Assembly (NCBI GenBank): GCA_903932565.1
Contig: CAIZGQ010000569.1
Span: 1 to 5,233 of the forward strand
Direction: 5' to 3'
Source of the DNA: an uncultured Hyphomicrobiales bacterium
Lineage (GTDB): Bacteria; Pseudomonadota; Alphaproteobacteria; Rhizobiales; Beijerinckiaceae
DNA: 5,233 bases
Below are positions 1 through 5,087 of this stretch, in pieces. The position numbers and the translations under genes are program-made. Each line of letters begins with the position of its first letter. Position 1 is the first letter of the stretch. The notes beneath the pieces were generated by a model, which was given only the letters and a program-made list of their open reading frames with translations, was not told the DNA's origin and searched no databases.

Positions 1-696
1 ACGCACGCCACGCATTTGGTGGTCGAGGCCACAGCAGTGGTGCGCAAACCCGCCAACATCAGCATGTATGAGGCGGCTGGCATCGGCGTGCCCTTCATGA
101 CCGCCATTCAGGCGTTCGGACGCACCGGCATGCCCAAGCCCGGCGAGACCGTTTTGATCATGGGGGTCAACGGCAAAGTCGGCCAGGCTGCGGCGCAAAT
201 TGCAACATGGCAGGGTGCCCGCGTCATTGGGGTGGTGCGCAAGGCGGAAGGCTATGTTGGCCATGCCAATGGGCCGGTGGACGTCGTCAATTCGTCCACG
301 CAGGACGTGGGCGAAACCGTCAAAGCCATGACCGATGGCAAGGGCGCTGACATCGTCTTCAACACGGTCGGAGACCCCTATTATCAGGATGCTGTGAAGG
401 CCACTGCGAAGCGCGGCAAACAGATCCTCATCTCCGCCGTCGACAAGATTGTGCAGATGGATGTGATGGCATTCTATCGGGCACAGCACACGTATTACGG
501 CGTTGACTCGCTCTCACAATCCTCCACCGATGCCGGCACTGTGTTGCAAGAACTCGTACCGGGTTTCACAAATGGCGCGCTGAAACCCTACCCCATCGAG
601 CCCCACGCGATTTATCCGCTGCGTGACGCAGCGCGCGCCTATGTCGCCGTGCTTGGCTCGTCGCGCGACCGACTTGTTCTCGATCCAAAGGCCTGA
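1..696 (+). CDS. Zinc-independent MDR oxidoreductase (quinone oxidoreductase-like), C-terminal part
   Basis: The reading frame is open from base 1 with no convincing start, so about 100 N-terminal residues probably lie upstream (family members are usually 320-340 residues; 231 codons are visible). At visible codons 25-39 the segment AAGIGVPFMTAIQAF matches the conserved helix before the cofactor domain of medium-chain dehydrogenases/reductases. It is followed by a Rossmann start, VLIMGVNGKVG (codons 51-61), which binds NAD(P)H. Further on, KGADIVFNTVGD is the usual 'GADVVFD.VG' strand. No Cys/His zinc-ligand pattern is visible, which fits the quinone oxidoreductase branch; the missing N-terminus could alter this. 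By family it should be a soluble cytoplasmic enzyme reducing or oxidising a carbonyl, enone or quinone; the substrate is unknown. The gene ends 4 nt before the cupin start, so the two are almost certainly co-transcribed. Family call is strong, specific function is not. Confidence 0.88.
   Translation, partial: THATHLVVEATAVVRKPANISMYEAAGIGVPFMTAIQAFGRTGMPKPGETVLIMGVNGKVGQAAAQIATWQGARVIGVVRKAEGYVGHANGPVDVVNSSTQDVGETVKAMTDGKGADIVFNTVGDPYYQDAVKATAKRGKQILISAVDKIVQMDVMAFYRAQHTYYGVDSLSQSSTDAGTVLQELVPGFTNGALKPYPIEPHAIYPLRDAARAYVAVLGSSRDRLVLDPKA
687..691 (+). promoter_or_regulatory. Shine-Dalgarno site that sets the cupin start
   Basis: AAAGG lies inside the last codons of the oxidoreductase gene, 9 nt before the ATG at 701. 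It supports this ATG over an in-frame ATG at 623, which would add 26 residues lying entirely over the end of the oxidoreductase gene and has no family support. The site is modest, so translation may depend partly on ribosomes finishing the upstream gene. Confidence 0.5.
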
Positions 697-700
697 TGCC

Positions 701-1042
701 ATGCATGTGACCCGCCTCAAGGACGCACCCGCGTATTATCCCGCCGCGCACAACGACATGCGCTGCCTCTATCTGCAGGGCAAAGACGCAGGGCCAGCCG
801 ACACGATGTGGATTGGCATGTCGCAAATTCTGCCCGGCGGACATACGAGTTTATCGGCTTCACCAGTCGAGAAGTTCTACGTTGTGATTGAAGGCGAACT
901 GACCATTGAGACGCCGGAGGGTGAGCAAGTGCTTCACCCGCTCGACTCCTGCCGCATCGCACCAGGCGAAGCTCGCGCTTTAAAAAATAAAACCAACAAG
1001 CCGGTGATCGCCATCCTGACGATGCCCAACCAACCAAAATAA
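701..1042 (+). CDS. Small single-domain cupin lacking the metal-ligand histidines
   Basis: A 113-residue protein, the length of a minimal single cupin barrel. Cupin motif 1 is recognisable as PGGHTSLSASPVEKFYVVIEG (about residues 46-66): the Pro-Gly-Gly turn, the Glu and the 'YVV.EGEL' strand are in place. The two histidines of the usual HxH are serines (SAS). Motif 2 is recognisable as APGEARALKN (about residues 87-96), where the usual His is Arg. The fold is therefore a cupin, but the canonical Mn/Fe/Zn/Ni site appears absent. From memory, a subgroup with an 'SASPVEK.YVV' motif recurs in proteobacteria, so this looks like a subfamily trait and not decay. Possible roles are small-molecule binding, sensing or a metal-free isomerase or lyase step; I cannot choose. 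No signal peptide is seen, so it is probably cytoplasmic. It follows the oxidoreductase by 4 nt and precedes the transporter genes by 92 nt. Confidence 0.85.
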   Translation: MHVTRLKDAPAYYPAAHNDMRCLYLQGKDAGPADTMWIGMSQILPGGHTSLSASPVEKFYVVIEGELTIETPEGEQVLHPLDSCRIAPGEARALKNKTNKPVIAILTMPNQPK

Positions 1043-1054
1043 CCCCTATTTTGG
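1034..1054 (+). repeat. Inverted repeat over the cupin stop codon
   Basis: Perfect 7-nt arms CCAAAAT (1034-1040) and ATTTTGG (1048-1054) flank a 7-nt loop. The TAA stop begins at the last base of the left arm. The stem is AT-rich and is not followed directly by a T run. A second, shorter inverted repeat follows at once (GCTCG 1054-1058, CGAGC 1066-1070, 7-nt loop). Together they could weakly terminate or process the mRNA between the cupin and SBP1, but neither is a strong terminator. Confidence 0.35.
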
Positions 1055-1120
1055 CTCGGATTTTGCGAGCGCGTGGGTTGAGCGCATTCCTAAAATCAAA
1101 CGGTCGAAGACCGGACTTTA

Positions 1121-1127
1121 AAGGGAG
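1121..1127 (+). promoter_or_regulatory. Strong Shine-Dalgarno site that sets the SBP1 start
   Basis: AAGGGAG sits 7 nt before the ATG at 1135, near-optimal spacing. It decides the start: a longer in-frame reading from 1051 would put 28 basic residues ahead of the signal peptide and overlap the hairpins after the cupin gene. A small hairpin (CGGTC 1101-1105, GACCG 1109-1113, 3-nt loop) lies just upstream and leaves the site itself exposed. Confidence 0.8.
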
Positions 1128-1134
1128 ACGAACC

Positions 1135-2157
1135 ATGAAACAGACAATGAAAACACTGCCGCTGAAGGTGCTTGTCGGCGCTGCGGCCATCTCGTTGAGC
1201 CTGCTCGCGCCCGCCCGCGCCGAAACAACAGACGTGAAAATCGGCATCGGATTTGGTGTTGGCTTTTTGCCGATGTTCATTGCGGACGATCAGAAGCTCG
1301 TTGAAAAATACGCCAAGGCTGCCGGGCTTGATGTGAAGGCGACCTATCAGCGCTTCTCTGGCTCCTCCGCCATGCAGGACGCAGTGCTGTCGGGCTCTGT
1401 CGATATGGGTGTGTATGGCGTGTCTGCCATGCTGATCGCCTGGGACAAGGCCAAGAACACACCCCAGCAGGTATTTGGTATTGCCGGCGTCAACTCAAGC
1501 CCGCTCATCCTCGTGACAAACAAAGAGAGCATCAAGGACATCACCGAGCTTGCAGCGACCGACAAGATTGCGATGCCGGCACTCGTGTCGCCGCAGATGT
1601 ATGCGCTGCAGATGATTGCAGAAAAGAAGTTTGGCGCTGGCCAGCAGGACAAGATGAAGCCGCAGGTTGTGGCACTTCCGCACCCCGAGGCGCTTGGCGC
1701 GATTCTCAGCGGCGGCACCGAAGTGAAGGCTTATTTCTCGACACCACCCTTCACGCAGATTGCGCTTGAAAGCGGCAAGGTTCACAAAATTGCATCTTCA
1801 GAAGATGCATATGGTGGGCGCTCAACCTTCCTGGCGCTGGGTGCCACCAAGAAGTACATCGAGGCCAATCCGAAAATGGCTGACGTGATGGTGAAGGCCT
1901 TGACGGAAGCTTCCGATTTGATCCGCAAGGATCCGGCAAAAGCCGCTGAGATTTACCTGAAGGTCGAGCCATCAAAGACGATGGACGCCGCAAAGGTGAC
2001 TGCGATGCTGAAGACAATGCCGGATGACTTTGGCGTTGCGGTCTATGGCGTGAAAACAGTGGCTGACTTCATGGGGCGTGTGGGGGGTCTCAAGACCATC
2101 CCGGCGAGCTTCAAGGACGTGTTCTTGCCCGTGATTGCCACAACAGCCAGCAATTAA
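1135..2157 (+). CDS. ABC importer periplasmic binding protein, NMT1/THI5 class (SBP1)
   Basis: A 340-residue protein. It starts with a Sec signal peptide: Lys at 2, 6 and 11, a hydrophobic core about 12-24, and a likely cleavage after APARA (residue 29). No cysteine is present, so it is not a lipoprotein. The mature part (about 311 residues) begins with the strand KIGIGFGVGFLPMFIADD, followed by SSAMQDAVLSGSVDMGVYG (about 77-95), the arrangement of SsuA/TauA/NrtA-like and THI5-like type II binding proteins in which an early strand meets the ligand and a 'gxvDmg' turn follows. It should capture a small organic solute in the periplasm and pass it to the permease encoded downstream. Family members bind sulfonates, pyrimidines, phthalates, nitrate and others, so the ligand cannot be named. 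Stop codon and downstream region hold two hairpins that may raise its expression over the ATPase and permease. It is the first gene of the transport block and is only distantly similar to SBP2. Confidence 0.9.
   Translation: MKQTMKTLPLKVLVGAAAISLSLLAPARAETTDVKIGIGFGVGFLPMFIADDQKLVEKYAKAAGLDVKATYQRFSGSSAMQDAVLSGSVDMGVYGVSAMLIAWDKAKNTPQQVFGIAGVNSSPLILVTNKESIKDITELAATDKIAMPALVSPQMYALQMIAEKKFGAGQQDKMKPQVVALPHPEALGAILSGGTEVKAYFSTPPFTQIALESGKVHKIASSEDAYGGRSTFLALGATKKYIEANPKMADVMVKALTEASDLIRKDPAKAAEIYLKVEPSKTMDAAKVTAMLKTMPDDFGVAVYGVKTVADFMGRVGGLKTIPASFKDVFLPVIATTASN
1791..1809. repeat. Near-perfect palindrome inside the SBP1 gene
   Basis: Perfect 9-nt arms TGCATCTTC (1791-1799) and GAAGATGCA (1801-1809) around a single central A. 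The stretch is in frame and encodes part of the KIASSEDAYG segment of SBP1. Its length and symmetry resemble a dimeric regulator's operator, but the internal location makes coincidence quite possible. Confidence 0.4.
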
Positions 2158-2167
2158 GGCTGTTTTT
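2142..2167 (+). terminator. Possible leaky intrinsic terminator over the SBP1 stop codon
   Basis: Arms AACAGCC (2142-2148) and GGCTGTT (2158-2164) pair perfectly over a 9-nt loop that contains the TAA stop. The right arm runs into T at 2165-2167, making a five-T run at 2163-2167. This is the architecture of a Rho-independent terminator, but the stem is only 7 bp and the last two pairs are A-T. The ATPase and permease genes lie downstream without an obvious promoter, so I expect partial read-through. Confidence 0.5.
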
Positions 2168-2192
2168 CGAACTGACTCTTACAACGCAACCT

Positions 2193-2217
2193 GGGACGGC
2201 CGCGATCCGGTCGTCCC
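2193..2217 (+). repeat. GC-rich hairpin between SBP1 and ATPase genes
   Basis: GGGACGGCC (2193-2201) pairs with GGTCGTCCC (2209-2217) over a 7-nt loop: nine pairs, one of them G-U. No T run follows, so it is not a simple terminator. Its position directly after a binding-protein gene and before the ATPase Shine-Dalgarno (GGAG at 2221-2224) suggests a 3' mRNA stabiliser for the SBP1 transcript, a known arrangement in ABC import operons such as malE-malF. It could also limit ATPase translation, since it ends 3 nt before that site. Confidence 0.55.
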
Positions 2218-2232
2218 GCCGGAGCTTCTGGA

Positions 2233-3039
2233 ATGAATGAAACGCTTGCGATCAACGCCGCGCCGTCTGCACTTGATCCGCTGGTGCGTGTCAACGGCGT
2301 GACCCTGCAATACAAGACGCCTGATCATCTCGTGACTGCGACCTACCGCGTCACCTTCGAGATTGATGCGGGCGATCGACTTGTCTTGCTGGGACCGTCA
2401 GGTTGCGGCAAATCTACGATCCTCAAAGCCATCGCTGGGTTTATCAAACCGGTTGAGGGCGATGTGCGGCTGCGCAACAAAATCATCACCGGTCCGGGCC
2501 CCGACCGCATGATGGTGTTCCAGGAATTTGACCAGCTGCTGCCTTGGAAAAAGGTGCTGGGCAATGTGATGTATCCGATGACCATCAACGGCATATCCGA
2601 GAGCGAGGCCAAGGCGCGCGCACTCGATGCCATCGACAAGGTCAAACTGTCGAAGTTTGTGGATGTCTATCCCCACATGTTATCGGGCGGCATGAAGCAG
2701 CGCGTCGCCATCGCCCGCGCGATGGCCATGAAGCCCGACGTGCTGCTGATGGACGAGCCCTATGCGGCCCTCGATGCGCTGACGCGGCGTAAAATGCAGG
2801 ACGAACTTCTGCAATTGTGGGATGAGGTCGGCTTCACGCTTGTCTTTGTCACGCACTCGATTGAAGAAGCCCTTGTCGTTGGCTCACGAATTGTTGTGTT
2901 GTCGCCACACCCCGGGCAGGTCAATGCGGAAGTGAACTGCCAGCACATGGGCCAGGACTTCCGAGACACACCCGAATTTCAGGCCTTGGCCAAGCGCATC
3001 TCACGGATGCTGTTTGACGACGCGCCGACAGCTTCCTGA
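2233..3039 (+). CDS. ABC transporter ATP-binding protein (nitrate/sulfonate/taurine class)
   Basis: A 268-residue ATPase with every motif intact: aromatic A-loop residue Tyr27, Walker A GPSGCGKST (54-62), Q-loop Gln97 in the VFQEFDQLLPW segment, signature LSGGMKQR (150-157), Walker B VLLMDEP with catalytic Glu175, D-loop ALDALT (179-184) and H-loop His208. The LLPW sequence after the Q-loop is typical of the SsuB/TauB/NrtD group, and the total length is normal for it. No C-terminal regulatory domain is present. It should act as a cytoplasmic homodimer driving import through the permease encoded 9 nt downstream. The start at 2233 is supported by GGAG 8 nt upstream and by the conserved start of the domain near residue 17; an ATG four bases on (2237) is out of frame. 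Coupling is inferred from position, substrate unknown. Confidence 0.95.
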   Translation: MNETLAINAAPSALDPLVRVNGVTLQYKTPDHLVTATYRVTFEIDAGDRLVLLGPSGCGKSTILKAIAGFIKPVEGDVRLRNKIITGPGPDRMMVFQEFDQLLPWKKVLGNVMYPMTINGISESEAKARALDAIDKVKLSKFVDVYPHMLSGGMKQRVAIARAMAMKPDVLLMDEPYAALDALTRRKMQDELLQLWDEVGFTLVFVTHSIEEALVVGSRIVVLSPHPGQVNAEVNCQHMGQDFRDTPEFQALAKRISRMLFDDAPTAS

Positions 3040-3042
3040 GGA
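3038..3042 (+). promoter_or_regulatory. Permease Shine-Dalgarno overlapping the ATPase stop codon
   Basis: GAGGA includes the last two bases of the ATPase TGA stop and lies 6 nt before the permease ATG. The overlap implies that ribosomes ending the ATPase reach the permease start directly, so the two subunits are probably translated together. Confidence 0.65.
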
Positions 3043-3048
3043 TTTGGG

Positions 3049-3936
3049 ATGACAGACCTCTCGCACCGTTTTGCTCCCTCCCCGCGCCCCGAGTTTGAGC
3101 GCAAGGTGACGGCCCCCGCTGAACTTGGTGACGTGGCAAAGCCATTGTCCATGGTCGAGCGCATCGTCAATATCAGTGCTGTCCGACGCGGCGTGATCCT
3201 CGTCTTCATTGCGCTGTTTTGGGAAGTTTACGCCCGTTGGCTCAACAATCCCCTGTCGTTTCCAACGTTTCTTGACACGCTCGAGGCTCTGAGGGACGGC
3301 ATTGCGTCCGGCATCATTCCGCAGCGCTTGATGATCACGCTGCAGACGTTGGTGGCGGGATATTTCATTGGACTCGTGATCGCTGCGATCCTGACCAGCG
3401 TTGCAGTGACAACGCGCATCGGCACGGATCTGCTCGCGACACTGACCGCCATGTTCAACCCCCTGCCGGCCATCGCGCTTCTGCCACTGGCACTTCTTTG
3501 GTTTGGTCTGGGACGCCCGTCGCTTATCTTCGTGATCATCCACTCCGTGTTGTGGGCCGTGGCGCTCAACATGCACTCGGGCTTTCTCGCCGTCTCCGAC
3601 ACGTTGCGCATGGCTGGCCGCACGTTTGGCCTGCGCGGCCTGCGGCTGGTGATTGGCATTCTCATACCGGCTGCATTTCCTGCCATTCTCTCTGGCCTCA
3701 AGATCGGCTGGGCATTTGCCTGGCGCACACTCATTGCCGCAGAGCTTGTGTTTGGCGTATCGTCAGGCCAGGGCGGCCTTGGCTGGTACATTTTTGAAAA
3801 CCGGAATACGCTTGATACAGCGGCTGTTTTTGCAGGCCTGCTGACAGTGATGACCGTTGGCCTCCTGATCGAGGCGGTCATCTTCCGCTTCATCGAGGCG
3901 CGCACCGTGCGTCGCTGGGGCATGCAGCGCGGATAA
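3049..3936 (+). CDS. ABC transporter permease (BPD_transp_1 type)
   Basis: A 295-residue inner-membrane protein. A polar, proline-containing N-terminal tail of about 45 residues precedes roughly six hydrophobic segments: 48-65, 96-120, 128-152, 158-176, 217-236 and 258-281. The EAA coupling loop that docks on the ATPase is at about 184-216 (DTLRMAGRTFGLRGL then IPAAFPAILSGLKIG); the usual 'EAA' is degenerate, but the Gly and the Pro-Ala-x-Pro-x-Ile core are kept. These features match SsuC/TauC/NrtB-like permeases. One permease gene implies a homodimeric channel. It follows the ATPase by 9 nt, with the Shine-Dalgarno across the preceding stop. SBP2 follows after 38 nt. Which of the two binding proteins docks on it, or whether both do, cannot be told from sequence. 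Confidence 0.94.
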   Translation: MTDLSHRFAPSPRPEFERKVTAPAELGDVAKPLSMVERIVNISAVRRGVILVFIALFWEVYARWLNNPLSFPTFLDTLEALRDGIASGIIPQRLMITLQTLVAGYFIGLVIAAILTSVAVTTRIGTDLLATLTAMFNPLPAIALLPLALLWFGLGRPSLIFVIIHSVLWAVALNMHSGFLAVSDTLRMAGRTFGLRGLRLVIGILIPAAFPAILSGLKIGWAFAWRTLIAAELVFGVSSGQGGLGWYIFENRNTLDTAAVFAGLLTVMTVGLLIEAVIFRFIEARTVRRWGMQRG

Positions 3937-3974
3937 AGACACAAAGAATCATAACAGCATACGGGAGAAACAAG

Positions 3975-5012
3975 ATGATCACACAAACGCGCCGACGCGC
4001 CCTGCGCACGACAACGGCGGCTTTCCTCCTTGGAGCAAGTCTTATGGCCACGAACCTTGCCGGCAGCCTTGCGGCTCAAGCTGAGCCACTCAAGGTGGTT
4101 GGCTTTGCAGGCGCGTCCAACTGGCCTTTTTGGGTTGGGCAGGAAAAAGGCTTCTTTGCCAAAGAGCAAATTGAAGCGACCTTCGACATCACGCCCAATT
4201 CCGTCGAAATGGCGAAGAACCTGAATGCTGGCAAATATGATCTTGCCTTCAGCTCCGTCGATAACATTGTTGCTTATGACGAAGGCCAGGGCGAAGCCAA
4301 GATCGAAGGACCAGTTTCCTTTGTCTCATTGTTTGGCGTCGACAACGGCCTTCTCAGCCTGATGGCGACACCCGACATCAAGGACATCAAGGATCTGAAG
4401 GGCAAGACCGTGTCGGTTGATGCCATGACCACGGGTTATGCCTTTGTGCAACGCGAATTGCTCGCCAATCACGGTGTTGCTGAATCGGACGTGACATGGA
4501 CCAAGGTCGGCGGCGGGGCGCAGCGTCTCGAAGCGTTGATGAAGAAAGAGCAATCGGCCACTTTGCTGAATACGCCACTTGATCTTGCAGCGGAATCAAA
4601 AGGCTTTGTTCGCTTGATCCGTGCCAAGGACGAGCTTGGCGGTTATCAGGGCATTGTTGCCGCTGTGAAGAAAGACGCGATTGAAAGCAAGCGCGCGCTT
4701 TATGTTCGCTTCATTCGAGGCTTCCACGCCTCGGTGAATTGGCTCGCTGATCCCGCCAACAAGGACGAGGCTCTCGCCCTCTTGATGGGCAAGATGCGCA
4801 CCATGGATCGCGATTCAGGCGAGAAAGCCTATGTGGCGCTGCTTGATCCCAAGGATGGCATTTACCGCAATTTGAAAATCAGCCGCGATGGCATGAAGAC
4901 AGTTCTTCGACTGCGCTCGAAATATGCCGAACCGCAAAAGACGCTGACCAATCCGGAAGCCTATATCGACGAGAGCCTTTTGGCTGAGGCCATGAAAAAG
5001 CCCAGCAACTGA
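3975..5012 (+). CDS. Second NMT1/THI5-class periplasmic binding protein, Tat-like signal (SBP2)
   Basis: A 345-residue protein. Its N-terminus has TRRRALR (5-11), close to the twin-arginine consensus S/T-R-R-x-F-L-K, a hydrophobic stretch about 15-34 and a probable cleavage after AAQA (residue 36). No cysteine is seen, so no lipid anchor. The mature part (about 309 residues) opens with LKVVGFAGASNWPFWVGQEKGFFAKEQI (given here only as residues 39-66 in two parts: strand LKVVGF, then NWPFWVGQEKGFF), followed by NAGKYDLAFSSVDNIVAY and, further on, IKDIKDLKGKTVSVDA, all hallmarks of NMT1/THI5-like binding proteins. It follows the permease by 38 nt with GGGAG 7 nt before the ATG. A second receptor in a one-ATPase, one-permease operon suggests either two related ligands or two states of one. 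Aligned by eye it shares only fold-level features with SBP1, so it is not a recent duplicate. Confidence 0.9.
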   Translation: MITQTRRRALRTTTAAFLLGASLMATNLAGSLAAQAEPLKVVGFAGASNWPFWVGQEKGFFAKEQIEATFDITPNSVEMAKNLNAGKYDLAFSSVDNIVAYDEGQGEAKIEGPVSFVSLFGVDNGLLSLMATPDIKDIKDLKGKTVSVDAMTTGYAFVQRELLANHGVAESDVTWTKVGGGAQRLEALMKKEQSATLLNTPLDLAAESKGFVRLIRAKDELGGYQGIVAAVKKDAIESKRALYVRFIRGFHASVNWLADPANKDEALALLMGKMRTMDRDSGEKAYVALLDPKDGIYRNLKISRDGMKTVLRLRSKYAEPQKTLTNPEAYIDESLLAEAMKKPSN

Positions 5013-5027
5013 GATGTGACACGTCAA

Positions 5028-5055
5028 CCGGGCGCACGTCGAGCGCGCCCGGCTT
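5028..5055 (+). terminator. Candidate intrinsic terminator after SBP2
   Basis: CCGGGCGC (5028-5035) and GCGCCCGG (5045-5052) form a perfect 8-bp, all G-C stem with a 9-nt loop, 15 nt after the SBP2 stop. It is followed by C and three T (5053-5056), a short T run. The stem is strong and the tail weak, so it may terminate partially or protect the 3' end. It is the clearest candidate boundary between the transport genes and the BKACE gene. Confidence 0.55.
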
Positions 5056-5087
5056 TCACCCGACGAGACGAAAGATTGGCCGGAAAG

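Noticed and set aside
696..710. Four-codon mini-frame starting with the ATG that overlaps the oxidoreductase stop (TGATG)
   Set aside because: It encodes only Met-Pro-Cys-Met before a stop and is in a different frame from the cupin. The overlap is probably incidental; the cupin start at 701 is better.
1091..1096. TAAAAT as a -10 promoter element before SBP1
   Set aside because: The hexamer is good, but no acceptable -35 lies 16-18 nt upstream (the nearest TTGCGA at 1063 leaves 22 nt). A promoter here is possible but not supportable by sequence alone.
1051..1134. N-terminal extension of SBP1 to an earlier in-frame start
   Set aside because: The extra 28 residues are basic and would precede a complete Sec signal peptide, and no ribosome site precedes that start. 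The start at 1135 has a strong, well-spaced one.
2143..2232. Riboswitch in the gap between SBP1 and the ATPase, suggested by the THI5 link to thiamine
   Set aside because: The gap is too short for a TPP aptamer and has none of its conserved sequence; THI5-like fold alone does not imply thiamine transport.
3001..3576. Open frame of about 190 codons on the - strand over the ATPase end and permease
   Set aside because: Its product is His/Gln/Arg-rich with no motif and is fully antisense to conserved transporter segments.
3228..4169. Long open frame on the - strand across the permease and start of SBP2
   Set aside because: It lies antisense to two well-supported genes, its translation is rich in Arg, Ser, Pro and Met with no recognisable domain, and it crosses the gap between two genes. 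It is a shadow of the codon pattern on the + strand.
1135..5012. Naming the system as taurine (tau), sulfonate (ssu) or nitrate (nrt) transport
   Set aside because: These names describe only the family. No TauD, SsuD or nitrate reductase gene is present, and the neighbours point to beta-keto acid metabolism.
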